A DNA stretch of 63,234 nucleotides, taken from the NCBI GenBank assembly GCA_035762085.1, contig DASTPT010000003.1, positions 1 through 63,234 on the forward strand, in the 5' to 3' direction. The translations under genes were made by a program, and so were the position numbers. Positions 8,233 through 16,909 of the stretch are shown here, in pieces (the first letter of the stretch is position 1; every line of letters begins with the position of its first letter). This DNA is from HRBIN12 sp035762085 (lineage in GTDB: Bacteria; Actinomycetota; UBA4738; HRBIN12). The notes below the pieces were generated by a model. The model had not been told where the DNA came from. It saw only the letters and a program-made list of their open reading frames with translations, and made no database searches.

Positions 8233-9288
8233 ATGACCCACGGGCAGTGGCGTGGGATCGTCGAGGAGTACCGCGACCGGCTGCCCGTCACCGACGAGAC
8301 GCCCGTCGTCACCCTCCGCGAGGGCGGCACACCGCTCGTGCGCTCGGAGGCGCTCTCGCTGGAGACCGGATGCGACGTCTGGCTGAAGTACGAGGGGGCG
8401 AACCCCACCGCGTCGTTCAAGGACCGCGGGATGACGCTCGCGATCAGCAAGGCGGTCGAGCAGGGCTCGAAGGCGGTCGTGTGCGCCTCGACCGGCAACA
8501 CGAGCGCGAGCGCCGCCGCCTACGCGGCGAAGGCGGGGCTCACGTGCGCCGTCCTGGTCCCGAAGGGCAAGATCGCGATGGGCAAGATGGCGCAAACGCT
8601 CGTCCACGGGGCGCGCGTCCTGGAGGTCGAGGGCAACTTCGACGCCTCGCTCGAGCTGGCGCAGGACCTCGCGCGTCACTACCCCGTCACGCTCGTGAAC
8701 TCGGTGAACCCGTTCCGCCTGCAGGGCCAGAAGACGCTCGCGTTCGAGGTTTGCGACGCGCTCGGGCGCGCCCCGGACCTGCACTGCGTGCCCGTCGGCA
8801 ACGCCGGGAACATCTCGAGCCACTGGATGGGCTACTCGGAGTACCTGACCCACGGCGTGATCCACGAGCCGCCACGGCTGTTCGGGTTCCAGGCAGCGGG
8901 CGCCGCGCCCTTGGTCCTCGGACACCCCGTGAAGGATCCGCAGACGATCGCCACGGCGATCCGGATCGGCAACCCCGCGTCGTGGGACAAGGCGGTCGCC
9001 GCCGCACGCGAGTCCGAGGGCGGCATCCTCGCCGTCACGGACCGAGAGATCCTCGCCGCCTACCGCCGCGTCGCGCACGAAGGCCTGTTCGCCGAGCCCG
9101 CGTCCGCCGCGAGCGTCGCCGGCCTCCTGCACCTGAAGGCCGAGGATCGCCTCCCCGCCGGCGCCACCGTCGTCTGCGTCCTGACGGGCCACGGGCTCAA
9201 GGACCCGGAGTGGGCGATCACCGGCGCCGGCCACCCACCGAGCGTTCCGGCCGACCCCGCCGCCGTCGCGGCGGAGCTGGGCCTGTAG
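8233..9288 (+). CDS. thrC: Threonine synthase
   Basis: PLP-dependent lyase converting O-phosphohomoserine to threonine. The 351-residue length fits the short class of the family. The PLP lysine is K63 in PTASFKDRG. The phosphate-cradle motif STGNTSASAAAYAAK follows, and the glycine-rich loop is in VGNAGNISSHW. The ATG is 4 bases after the hom stop. Its UAG stop is also the first half of the TAGTCT hexamer proposed as the thrB -10 element. Confidence 0.97.
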   Translation: MTHGQWRGIVEEYRDRLPVTDETPVVTLREGGTPLVRSEALSLETGCDVWLKYEGANPTASFKDRGMTLAISKAVEQGSKAVVCASTGNTSASAAAYAAKAGLTCAVLVPKGKIAMGKMAQTLVHGARVLEVEGNFDASLELAQDLARHYPVTLVNSVNPFRLQGQKTLAFEVCDALGRAPDLHCVPVGNAGNISSHWMGYSEYLTHGVIHEPPRLFGFQAAGAAPLVLGHPVKDPQTIATAIRIGNPASWDKAVAAARESEGGILAVTDREILAAYRRVAHEGLFAEPASAASVAGLLHLKAEDRLPAGATVVCVLTGHGLKDPEWAITGAGHPPSVPADPAAVAAELGL

Positions 9289-9291
9289 TCT
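9286..9291 (+). promoter_or_regulatory. Possible -10 element of thrB, overlapping the thrC stop
   Basis: TAGTCT begins with the thrC stop codon. Eight bases later thrB starts with GTG at 9300 and has no ribosome site, as expected for a leaderless transcript. Read-through from thrC may also occur. Confidence 0.45.
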
Positions 9292-9299
9292 CCCGCGCC

Positions 9300-10187
9300 G
9301 TGAAGCTCACCGCGCGCGTGCCAGCCACCTCGGCCAACCTCGGGCCGGGCTTCGACTGCTTCGGTCTGGCGCTCGAACTGTGCAACGAGGTCACGATCGA
9401 CACCGAGGCCGAGCCCGGCGTCTCGTGGGAGGGCGAGGGCGCCGACGAGCTCCCGACCGACGGCTCCGACATGGTCAGCCGCGCGGTGCGATCCGCGGAG
9501 GCGAAGATCGCCGAGGCGCACGGCCCCGCGAGATCCGTCCTGCCCCCGTTCCATCTTCACGGCGCGAACCGGATCCCGCTCGCGCGGGGGCTCGGCTCGA
9601 GCGCCGCGGCGGCGGTCGCGGGGATCGCGCTCGCCTACCGGCTCCTCGACCTGGACGATCCGGGGTCGTTCGCGGGGAACGCGTTCTCGCTCGCCTCGGA
9701 GATCGAGGGGCACCCGGACAACGCCGCCGCGGCGGCGTTCGGCGGCTTCACGATCGTGGCGGGAGACGACGTCGAACGGCTCGAGCCGCATCCGGACCTC
9801 CGACCGGTCCTCCTGATCCCCGAGCACCTCCGGGTGTCGACCGACGAGGCCCGCGGGGTCCTGCCCGAGACCGTCTCGCGGGCGGATGCCGTCTTCAACG
9901 TCGGCCACGCCGCGCTCACGATGGCCCGGATCCTGCAGGACCCCGATCGTCTGCGCCTCGCGATGGCCGACCGCCTTCATCAGGACGCGCGCCTCGCGCT
10001 CGTCCCCGAGGCGCGGGCGGTGTTCGACCGGCTGCACGCCGCGAACGTCCCCGTGTGCGTGTCGGGATCCGGCCCCACGCTCCTCGCCTTCGAGCGCGAC
10101 CGATGGCCGGTACCGGAGCCCGGCGACGGGTGGCGCGTCCTGCGGGTTCCCGTGCGACGCAGCGGTGTCGAGATCCTCGAGGCCTGA
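9300..10187 (+). CDS. thrB: Homoserine kinase
   Basis: GHMP-family kinase phosphorylating homoserine, the substrate step before threonine synthase. 295 residues, normal for ThrB. The N-terminus carries VPATSANLGPGFDCFGLAL, typical of the family. The ATP-binding GHMP motif is PLARGLGSSAAAAVAG, and the C-terminal motif is VSGSGPTLLAF. GTG 9300 gives exactly the conserved N-terminus (VKLTARVPATSANLG). It completes the hom-thrC-thrB threonine branch. A 75-base gap separates it from the next gene. Confidence 0.97.
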   Translation: MKLTARVPATSANLGPGFDCFGLALELCNEVTIDTEAEPGVSWEGEGADELPTDGSDMVSRAVRSAEAKIAEAHGPARSVLPPFHLHGANRIPLARGLGSSAAAAVAGIALAYRLLDLDDPGSFAGNAFSLASEIEGHPDNAAAAAFGGFTIVAGDDVERLEPHPDLRPVLLIPEHLRVSTDEARGVLPETVSRADAVFNVGHAALTMARILQDPDRLRLAMADRLHQDARLALVPEARAVFDRLHAANVPVCVSGSGPTLLAFERDRWPVPEPGDGWRVLRVPVRRSGVEILEA

Positions 10188-10243
10188 GGCTCCAGACCGA
10201 GCGGGATGTGACCGATGTCATCGCAGGGGTCGACGGCCGACCG

Positions 10244-10249
10244 TAGACT
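10244..10249 (+). promoter_or_regulatory. Possible -10 element before the debranching-type enzyme
   Basis: TAGACT lies 13 bases before ATG 10263. The spacing is longer than for the other leaderless candidates and would leave about 6 bases of leader. No clear -35 was seen. Confidence 0.35.
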
Positions 10250-10262
10250 CGGACACCTTCCG

Positions 10263-12452
10263 ATGAGCACGGACGCGGAGTCCCATCCCACCCTGGAGCG
10301 CGCCGTCGAGGGCGCGGCGCCCGTCCTCGTCACCGACCTGGCCAGCAAGACGCTCGCGGTCAAGGAAGGCGACACGTTCCTGTACTCGGATCGCGAGGGG
10401 AACCTCGACCACGGCGGCAGCTACGGGCTCGGCCTGTACGCGCGCGACACGCGGTTCCTGTCCCACTTCCGGATGACGATCGGCGGGCGCGACCCCGTGC
10501 TGCTGTCCTCGTCCTCCGAGCGCGGCTACATGTCGCACGTCGATCTCACGAACCCCGACCTGTACGACGGCGATCGCGTCGCCGTTCCCCAGCAGACGCT
10601 GAACATCCGTCGGACCCGTGTGATCAACGGCAAGCTGTTCGAGCGGGTCCGAGTGAAGAACTACAACGCGTTCGCCGTGGCGCTCGACGTCTCGTTCGTG
10701 CTCGGGTCGGACTTCGCCGACATCTTCGAGGTCCGCGGGATGCTCGCGCCCGAGCACCCCGTCCCCGAGATCCCGACGCTGGAGGACTCGCGCGTCGTGT
10801 TCGGCATGACGGGCCGCGACGGCGTGCGGCGCGAGACCCACGTCGCGTTCGCCGCCCGCCCGGACTCGCTTCGCGCCGAGGGCCGGATCGTCCACGTGGG
10901 GTTCCGGCTGACGCTCGGCCCGTACCAGACGAAGCTGATCGGCTTCACGGTCGAACCGGTCACCGGACCCCGGGTCCCCGCCGAGCTGGAGTTCGACGCC
11001 GCGGTACACGAGCTGCGCCGTTCCTACGAGGAGTGGGAGCAGGCCTCGACGAAGGTGGTCACCGACAACGAGCTGTTCAACGAGCTGCTCGACCGGAGCC
11101 TTCGCGACCTCCGGGCGCTGTACACGTCGACCGGGGACGGCCACATCATCGCGGCGGGGATCCCGTGGTACGCGACCGTCTTCGGTCGCGACGCGCTCAT
11201 CGCGTCGCACCAGCTCCTGAGCATCAACCCTCGGCCGGCGCGCGAGGCGCTCATGTTCCTCGCGCGGCATCAGGGGACGCACGTCGACGACTGGCGCGAC
11301 GAGCAGCCCGGCAAGATCCTGCACGAGATCCGCCGGGGCGAGCTGGCCGGCGCCGGCGTCGTGCCGCACACGCCGTACTTCGGATCGGTCGACTCGACGC
11401 CGTGGTTCCTGATCCTGTACGGGCAGCACCTTCGGTGGACGGGGGACGTGGGGTTCGCGGAGGAGTTCCTGCCGGCCGCCGAGGCCGCCCTCGCGTGGAT
11501 CGACGAGTACGGCGATCTGGACGGGGACGGGTTCGTCGAGTACCTGTGCCGGTCGGCGGGCGGGATCCGCAACCAGGGGTGGAAGGACTCCCACGACTCG
11601 GTCGTCCACGCCGACGGCAGGATCGCCGAGGCGCCGATCGCACTCGCCGAGGTCCAGGCGTACGTCTACATGGCGAGGGAGCGGATGGCGGACGTGTACC
11701 TCTCGCTCGGGCGGGAGCGTGACGCGGACCGCCTGATCGCGCAGGCCGAGGAGCTCCGGCGCCGGTTCAACGAGACGTTCTGGATGGAGGACGAGCAGTA
11801 CTTCGCGACGGCGCTCGACGCCGACAAGCGACAGGTGCGCACGGTGACCTCGAACCCGGGGCACGGCCTGTACTGCCACATCGTCGACGACGACAAGGCG
11901 GTCGCGCTCGCGAAGCGGCTGCTCGCGCCCGACATGTTCTCGGGGTGGGGCGTACGCACGATGAGCAAGTCGGCCGTCGCCTACAACCCGATGAGCTACC
12001 ACAACGGGTCCGTCTGGCCGCACGACAACGCGCTGATCGCGGCGGGCTTCAAGCGGTACGGGTTCGTGCGCTCGACGAACCGTGTCGCGACGGCGTTGTT
12101 CGACGCGGCGATCCAGGCCGACTACATGCGTCTGCCCGAGCTCTTCTGCGGGTTCACGCGCCGCACCCCGAACCGCCCCGTCAGCTACCCGATCGCCTGC
12201 TCGCCGCAGGCGTGGGCTGCGGGCTCGCCGTTCCTGATGCTCCAGGCGATGCTGGGGATCTCGGCCCGGGCACACGTGAACCTGCTCACGGTGAACAAGC
12301 CGCACCTGCCGCCCTGGCTGAACACCGTGGAGGTGCGCAACCTCTCCGTCGGGGGCAGCCGCATCTCGCTCCTGTTCCGGCGAGAGGGCGAGATCACCTC
12401 GTTCTCGGTCCTTTCGCGCGAGGGGGACGTGCGCGTCGTGATGGAGGAGTAG
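10263..12452 (+). CDS. Amylo-alpha-1,6-glucosidase / glycogen-debranching-type protein
   Basis: 729 residues, cytoplasmic with no signal peptide. The N-terminal part (about 35-240) resembles the GDE N-terminal beta-sandwich domain: FLYSDREGNLDHGGSYGLGLYARDTRFL, cited here only through 10 kb positions 10377-10460, is its hallmark. The C-terminal part (about 290-690) is an (alpha/alpha)6 toroid seen in glycogen-debranching enzymes and trehalase-like hydrolases, with GIPWYATVFGRDALIAS, DSHDSV-type and SYHNGSVWPHDNALIAAG segments. Proteins of this kind are annotated as amylo-alpha-1,6-glucosidase and may trim glycogen or hydrolyse sugar osmolytes. The exact substrate cannot be read from sequence. 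Nothing in the immediate neighbourhood is a glycogen gene. ATG 10263 is preferred over an upstream ATG at 10215 because the upstream stretch overlaps a promoter-like hexamer and lacks family similarity. Confidence 0.8.
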   Translation: MSTDAESHPTLERAVEGAAPVLVTDLASKTLAVKEGDTFLYSDREGNLDHGGSYGLGLYARDTRFLSHFRMTIGGRDPVLLSSSSERGYMSHVDLTNPDLYDGDRVAVPQQTLNIRRTRVINGKLFERVRVKNYNAFAVALDVSFVLGSDFADIFEVRGMLAPEHPVPEIPTLEDSRVVFGMTGRDGVRRETHVAFAARPDSLRAEGRIVHVGFRLTLGPYQTKLIGFTVEPVTGPRVPAELEFDAAVHELRRSYEEWEQASTKVVTDNELFNELLDRSLRDLRALYTSTGDGHIIAAGIPWYATVFGRDALIASHQLLSINPRPAREALMFLARHQGTHVDDWRDEQPGKILHEIRRGELAGAGVVPHTPYFGSVDSTPWFLILYGQHLRWTGDVGFAEEFLPAAEAALAWIDEYGDLDGDGFVEYLCRSAGGIRNQGWKDSHDSVVHADGRIAEAPIALAEVQAYVYMARERMADVYLSLGRERDADRLIAQAEELRRRFNETFWMEDEQYFATALDADKRQVRTVTSNPGHGLYCHIVDDDKAVALAKRLLAPDMFSGWGVRTMSKSAVAYNPMSYHNGSVWPHDNALIAAGFKRYGFVRSTNRVATALFDAAIQADYMRLPELFCGFTRRTPNRPVSYPIACSPQAWAAGSPFLMLQAMLGISARAHVNLLTVNKPHLPPWLNTVEVRNLSVGGSRISLLFRREGEITSFSVLSREGDVRVVMEE

Positions 12453-12522
12453 CCCTCGGGGCGCCGTCGATCACCCCGGACCGGCCCCGACCGCCCTCGC
12501 GCCCCGGAGCGGGCGTCGATCC

Positions 12523-13695
12523 TCAACGCAGGCAGGGGCCGGTGCCGACGGGCGTCGTGAGCGCGGTGGCGAGCCGGATCTCGTCCTCGAGCTCGCTGCT
12601 GCGGATCGCGTACCCGATCCCGGGATCGACGCTCGAGGCCGCGAACACCATCCCTGCCACGGTGCCGTCCGAGAGGATGAACGGGCCGCCCGAGTTGCCC
12701 GGCCGGAGCTCGACCTGCAGCTCGTAGACGTCCCGCCGGACGTCGACCTGTCCGTAGATATCCCGGCCGAGGGCCGGGATCGGCTGTCGGACGGCCGCGC
12801 CCGTGCCGGCGAGCTCCCCGCCACCCGGGTACCCGACCACCGCGCCGACCACGCCGCGCTCCACGTCCGAGGGCGCGAGCGCCAGCGGCGGTCCGAGCGG
12901 GGCGACGACGCGCAGGACCGCGAGGTCGAGCTCGGGGTCGAAGAACACGGGCGTCGTGGGGCCGCCCGCGCCGTCGTCGTCGCTCACCTCCGGCGCTCGC
13001 ACGCCGGCGACGACGTGCGCGTTCGTCACGACGTAGCCTCCGTCGACGACGAAGCCGCTGCCCTCCTGGATGTGGTCGCAGGCCGGCCCGAACACCTTCA
13101 CGGTGCTGGGGGCGGCGAGGTCGACCGCCTCCTGCGCCTCGGCGCGCGACGGGCCGGCGACGGGCTCGGCGGGCTCGGGCGGGATGCCCTCGAAGACCTC
13201 GGGGAAGCCGAAGCGGTCGAAGAACCGGCGGACCTCGCTCACCACCGAGGGCGGGTCCGGCAGCGCGACGCCGAGCCCCCGGACGATCGCGGAGTCACGG
13301 ACCTCGGAGGACAGCCTCGGGATCGGGCCGTTCACGAGGTTCAGCGCGACGAACCAGATCGCGAGCAACGTCGCGATCGCGGCCACGAGCACGCCGCCGA
13401 TCGCGTCGGCCCCGCGGAACCGAGAACCTCGCGCATGTCTCCGGACGCGCGAGCCCACCAGCCAGCCGACGGCGTCGCCCGCCGCGGCGCCGACCAGCAG
13501 CGCCGCGACGGCGGCACCGGCCTGGGCCGAGGGCCCGTCGACCAGCCCCGCGACGCGCGGCGCGAGCAGCGCTCCGGCCATGAGGCCCAGCAGGAGCCCG
13601 CCGTACGAGAAGAGCTGGAGCACCGCGCCGCGTCGGTGCCCGGAGACGACGGCCGCGACGAGGATCACCACGAGCACCACGTCGAGGCCGTTCAC
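12523..13695 (-). CDS. MarP-like membrane serine protease (CvpA + trypsin-like domain)
   Basis: 390 residues. Four hydrophobic segments in the first 125 residues form a CvpA/colicin-V-production-type membrane domain. After a linker, residues about 190-390 are a periplasmic chymotrypsin-fold protease with the triad H227 (TNAHVV), D257 (ELDLAV) and S335 (RPGNSGGPF). C206 and C388 bracket the protease domain. M. tuberculosis MarP (Rv3671c), needed for acid resistance, has the same architecture, length and a disulfide in comparable positions, from memory. The gene is convergent with the debranching enzyme and divergent from the metallophosphoesterase. GTG 13695 is chosen because a GATACT -10 lies 6 bases upstream and translation begins right at the first membrane helix; longer upstream starts add no family sequence. 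Confidence 0.9.
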   Translation of the reverse strand: MNGLDVVLVVILVAAVVSGHRRGAVLQLFSYGGLLLGLMAGALLAPRVAGLVDGPSAQAGAAVAALLVGAAAGDAVGWLVGSRVRRHARGSRFRGADAIGGVLVAAIATLLAIWFVALNLVNGPIPRLSSEVRDSAIVRGLGVALPDPPSVVSEVRRFFDRFGFPEVFEGIPPEPAEPVAGPSRAEAQEAVDLAAPSTVKVFGPACDHIQEGSGFVVDGGYVVTNAHVVAGVRAPEVSDDDGAGGPTTPVFFDPELDLAVLRVVAPLGPPLALAPSDVERGVVGAVVGYPGGGELAGTGAAVRQPIPALGRDIYGQVDVRRDVYELQVELRPGNSGGPFILSDGTVAGMVFAASSVDPGIGYAIRSSELEDEIRLATALTTPVGTGPCLR

Positions 13696-13701
13696 GCCCG
13701 C

Positions 13702-13707
13702 AGTATC
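13702..13707 (-). promoter_or_regulatory. -10 element, leaderless start of the MarP-like gene
   Basis: GATACT on the minus strand, then 6 bases, then GTG at 13695. It matches the nAnnnT pattern seen at other starts and leaves no room for a ribosome site. It forms a divergent promoter region with the element at 13765. Confidence 0.5.
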
Positions 13708-13764
13708 CTCGCTCCGCGCCCGGGCTGCGCCGGCGCACTCCACCGCCTGGTCGGTCCGTCCCGA

Positions 13765-13770
13765 TAGACT
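13765..13770 (+). promoter_or_regulatory. -10 element, leaderless start of the metallophosphoesterase gene
   Basis: TAGACT followed by exactly 6 bases and then GTG 13777, the classic spacing for transcription that begins on the start codon. This would also be the main promoter for the cDPG genes and rho downstream, since no other is evident up to 19228. Confidence 0.6.
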
Positions 13771-13776
13771 TGCCGG

Positions 13777-14571
13777 GTGGTCACGATCGCCCACATCTCC
13801 GACCCGCACGTCGGCTCGCCTTACTTCGTGCCGAACATGATGCAGCGCGTCATCGTGGAGCTGAACGAGCTACAGCCCGACGTCGTCATCAACACCGGCG
13901 ACCTCACGAGCGAGGGCTACCGGCAGGAGTACAAGAACTGGCTGGCCTACGCCGAGCGCATCGATGCACCGATGCACACCGTGCCCGGCAACCACGACGC
14001 CCGCAACGTCGGCTACCTGCATTTCGAGGAGCTGATCGGCGCTCGCACGTGGAGCGTGGACGTGCAGGGCGTCCGGATCGTGGGCATCGACTCGAGCGAG
14101 CCGGACCTCAACGAGGGCATGGTCGGACGGATGCACTACGGCTGGATCCAGGAGCAGTTCGCCGCGCCGGCCGACGTGAAGATCTTCGCGCTCCATCACC
14201 ACCTGCTGCCGATCCCCGGCACGGGCCGGGAGCGCAGCACCGTGATGGACGCGGGGGACGTGTTGGAGGAGCTCGTGACGGCCGGCGTGAACATCGTGCT
14301 CTCGGGTCACAAGCACGTGCCGTACGTGTGGCACCTCGAGAACCTGTGGATCGCGAACGCCGGCACGGTCTCGTCATTGCGCGTGCGTGGGTACACGAAG
14401 CCCTGCTACAACGTGCTCGAGGTCGACGGCGAGGAGGTCCGCATCATGCGGCGCTACCCGTTCGGCGGCGCGTCGATGATCGCCCACTTCTCGCTGTCCA
14501 GCGGCGAGCAGTTCTACCGGGAGTTCGAACCGCCGGTCCAGCAGCGGGCGCCCGTCCCGCTCGGCGAGTAG
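13777..14571 (+). CDS. Metallophosphoesterase (Icc/CpdA-like)
   Basis: 264 residues of a calcineurin-like dinuclear metal phosphoesterase. All metal ligand motifs are present: DPH near the N-terminus (ISDPHVG), GDLTSE, GNHD (VPGNHDAR), HHH (ALHHHLLP) and GHKH. The closest named group by motif pattern is the cyclic-nucleotide phosphodiesterase Icc/CpdA, but family members act on many phosphoesters. It is the first gene of a same-strand run and is 37 bases upstream of cyclic 2,3-diphosphoglycerate synthetase. A role in turnover of that cyclic phosphate is therefore worth considering, but is inference only. GTG 13777 is supported by the -10 element 6 bases upstream. Confidence 0.85.
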   Translation: MVTIAHISDPHVGSPYFVPNMMQRVIVELNELQPDVVINTGDLTSEGYRQEYKNWLAYAERIDAPMHTVPGNHDARNVGYLHFEELIGARTWSVDVQGVRIVGIDSSEPDLNEGMVGRMHYGWIQEQFAAPADVKIFALHHHLLPIPGTGRERSTVMDAGDVLEELVTAGVNIVLSGHKHVPYVWHLENLWIANAGTVSSLRVRGYTKPCYNVLEVDGEEVRIMRRYPFGGASMIAHFSLSSGEQFYREFEPPVQQRAPVPLGE

Positions 14572-14608
14572 CGTCGCCGGGGCGCGAGCCCGAGGAGATC
14601 CCGTTCCG

Positions 14609-15943
14609 ATGAAGGTCCTCGTCCTCGTGGATGGTGAGCACTACCCGCCCGTGACCCGGTGGGCGATCGCCTCCGCCACGGCGGCCGGCCATCAGGTGCT
14701 CGCCGCGCTGCTCGTCGGGGGGACCGAGAAGCTGGCGGCCGACGAGGTCCCCGACCTGGGGGTCGACGTGCGGCCCGCCGTTCCTGCTCCCGCGGAGGCG
14801 CTCGGGACCGCGCTCGACGAGCTCCGCCCCGAGGGGGTCCTGGACCTGTCCGACGAGCCGGTCCTCGGCTACCGCGAGCGGATGGAGCTCGCGGCCGTCG
14901 CGCTCGCCCGCGGCGTGCCGTACCTGGGCGCGGACTTCCGGCTGGACCCGCCGATCTCGGGTCCGCACCTGCCGGCGCCGACGCTCGCCGTGATCGGGAC
15001 CGGCAAGCGAACCGGCAAGACCGCGATCGCCGGCGAGGTTGCCCGGACGGCGGCGGGCCTCGATCTGGAGCCGATCGTCGTCGCGATGGGTCGGGGCGGC
15101 CCGGCGGCGCCGCAGGTCGCGGAGGCCGGGTCCGTGACCGTGGACCGCCTCCTCGACCTGGTCCGTCGGGGCGAGCACGCGGCGTCGGACTACCTAGAGG
15201 ACGCGGTAACGACCGGCGTCACGACGATCGGCGCTCGGCGCGCCGCGGGCGGGCTGGCCGGCGCGCCGTACGTCTCGACCGTCCGGGCGGCCGCCGAGCT
15301 GGCGGTGGCGCGCGGCGCGGGGATCGTCGTCCTGGAGGGCAGCGGGTCGTCGATTCCGCCCGTCCCGTGGGACGCCGGCATCCTCGTCGTGCCGGCCACC
15401 GTCCCGCCCGAGTACCTGGGTGGGTACCTCGGCCCGTTCCGGCTGTTGCTATCGGACGTGGTCGTTGCTACGATGGCGACCAGCCCAGCCGGGCTCGAGA
15501 ACCTCCCTACCCTGCGATCCCACGTCCAGCGGCTCCGCAACGATGCCCGGCTCATCGTGACGGAGTTCGAACCACTGCCGCTGGGCGATGTGCGGGGGCG
15601 GGACGTGTTCTTCGCCACGACGGCGCCGGGGCAGGTGGCCTCCAGACAGGCGCAACACCTGGAGGAGGCCCACGGGTGTCGCGTGGTGGGGTGGACTGCC
15701 GGTCTGGCCGACCGTGCCGGGCTGGCGAAGGACATGGAAGGTGCGCCCGAGTACGACGTGCTCCTCACCGAGCTGAAGGCCGCCGCGGTGGACGTCGCGT
15801 GCGACCGGGCTCTCGGCAGGGGAGCGGAGGTCGTGTTCTGCGACAACCGCGCGGTCGTGGTCGACGGGGATCCCGACGACCTCTCGGCGGCGATCCGACA
15901 GGCGACACGGCTCGCGGAGCAACGACACCAACGACGGCAGTAG
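14609..15943 (+). CDS. cpgS: Cyclic 2,3-diphosphoglycerate synthetase
   Basis: 444 residues. It matches the family that closes 2,3-diphosphoglycerate into cyclic 2,3-diphosphoglycerate with ATP, known from Methanothermus and Methanopyrus. The N-terminal domain starts MKVLVLVDGEHYPPVTRWAI. A P-loop-like nucleotide site, GTGKRTGKTAIAGEVAR, lies at about 130-146, followed by VAMGRGGP and LEGSGSSIPPVP. No signal peptide or membrane segment was found. A GAGGAG ribosome-site-like sequence lies upstream of the ATG, though 12-13 bases away. The next gene is 2-phosphoglycerate kinase, which supplies the substrate, and this strongly supports the assignment. The gene symbol is a convenience name from the enzyme; naming varies. 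Confidence 0.88.
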   Translation: MKVLVLVDGEHYPPVTRWAIASATAAGHQVLAALLVGGTEKLAADEVPDLGVDVRPAVPAPAEALGTALDELRPEGVLDLSDEPVLGYRERMELAAVALARGVPYLGADFRLDPPISGPHLPAPTLAVIGTGKRTGKTAIAGEVARTAAGLDLEPIVVAMGRGGPAAPQVAEAGSVTVDRLLDLVRRGEHAASDYLEDAVTTGVTTIGARRAAGGLAGAPYVSTVRAAAELAVARGAGIVVLEGSGSSIPPVPWDAGILVVPATVPPEYLGGYLGPFRLLLSDVVVATMATSPAGLENLPTLRSHVQRLRNDARLIVTEFEPLPLGDVRGRDVFFATTAPGQVASRQAQHLEEAHGCRVVGWTAGLADRAGLAKDMEGAPEYDVLLTELKAAAVDVACDRALGRGAEVVFCDNRAVVVDGDPDDLSAAIRQATRLAEQRHQRRQ

Positions 15944-15949
15944 GAACCG

Positions 15950-16909
15950 ATGACGAGGGACACGAAGAGCCCCCACATCCTGATCTCCGGTCGCGAGACC
16001 GGTCTCCCGTACTCGAAGGGCCTGATGGCCTCGCAGGTGATGGTCACGGGCCTGTCGCCCGTGCGCGCCTACCAGGTGGCCGAGGCGATCGAGGACCGGC
16101 TGATCGAGCTCGGCACGCCGTCGGTCACGAACGAGGTCCTCGACCGCCTGGTGCTCGAGGTCCTCCAGGAGATCGCGGGCGACCGGTACGCCAAGAACTT
16201 CGTGCGGTGGCAGGAGGTCGAGGCGCTCGACATCCCGCTCGTCGTGCTGATCGGCGGGACGACGGGCGTCGGCAAGTCCACGATCGCCACGCAGCTGGCC
16301 GCGCGCCTCGGCATCGTCCGCGTGGTCGCGAGCGACGCCGTCCGAGAGGTCATGCGCGCGATGTTCTCGCGCGAGCTGATGCCCTCACTCCACGCGTCCT
16401 CCTTCGAGGCCGGCGCCGCACTTCGCGAGCCGCCGGGCCGCGAGGCCGCCATCGTGGGGTTCCGCGAGCAGACCGCCGCCGTGGCCGTGGGGCTGCAGGC
16501 GCTGGTGGAGCGCGCGGCGCTCGAGGGCACCGACATCGTCCTCGAGGGGGCGCACATCGTTCCGGGGTTCGTGGACGTGTCGGCGTGGGAGGCGCAGACC
16601 CTCGTCGTCCCCGTGGTCGTCACCGTCGAGGACGAGGACGTCCACCGGAGCCATTTCGTGGCCCGCTGGGCCGACCACAGCGGCCGGCCGGCGTCCCGGT
16701 ACCTCGAGGGCTTCGAGAACATCCGCCGGATCCAGCGCTACATCAAGAGCCAGGCGCTCTCGCACGGCGTGCCCGTCGTGCCCAACTACGACTTCGACCG
16801 GTCCATCGCGGCCGTCATCGACATCGTGATGGAGCGGGCGATGGAGCGGGCCGCCCAGGTCCGGGTGACCGCCGACGACCCGCGCGTGAAGGAAGGGAGT
16901 CGCACGTGA
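15950..16909 (+). CDS. pgk2: 2-phosphoglycerate kinase
   Basis: 319 residues. The N-terminus (about 8-55) looks like an ATP-cone (ISGRETGLPYSKGLMASQ, SPVRAYQVAEAIEDRL). The kinase core follows with Walker A GGTTGVGKST at 102-111 and a later VLEGAHIVPGF segment typical of this family. The enzyme phosphorylates 2-phosphoglycerate to 2,3-diphosphoglycerate, the precursor of the cyclic compound. It starts 7 bases after the synthetase. Its stop overlaps the GTG of the transaldolase (GTGA), indicating coupled translation. Confidence in the family is high; activity in this organism is inferred from pairing with the synthetase. The symbol is descriptive. Confidence 0.88.
   Translation: MTRDTKSPHILISGRETGLPYSKGLMASQVMVTGLSPVRAYQVAEAIEDRLIELGTPSVTNEVLDRLVLEVLQEIAGDRYAKNFVRWQEVEALDIPLVVLIGGTTGVGKSTIATQLAARLGIVRVVASDAVREVMRAMFSRELMPSLHASSFEAGAALREPPGREAAIVGFREQTAAVAVGLQALVERAALEGTDIVLEGAHIVPGFVDVSAWEAQTLVVPVVVTVEDEDVHRSHFVARWADHSGRPASRYLEGFENIRRIQRYIKSQALSHGVPVVPNYDFDRSIAAVIDIVMERAMERAAQVRVTADDPRVKEGSRT

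Noticed and set aside
8247..9299. Upstream extension of thrB through thrC
   Set aside because: Out-of-phase translation of thrC; the homoserine kinase N-terminus begins exactly at GTG 9300.
10218..12305. 695-codon minus-strand frame opposite the debranching enzyme
   Set aside because: Translation is rich in Arg, Val, Asp and His without known motifs; it is a shadow of the plus-strand gene.
13696..13809. N-terminal extension of the MarP-like protease
   Set aside because: The extra residues are not hydrophobic and overlap the divergent promoters.
14659..16900. Long plus-strand frame overlapping the cDPG genes in another phase
   Set aside because: Only its end (from 16906) is a real gene; the rest is Arg/Gly-rich shadow of the synthetase and kinase.
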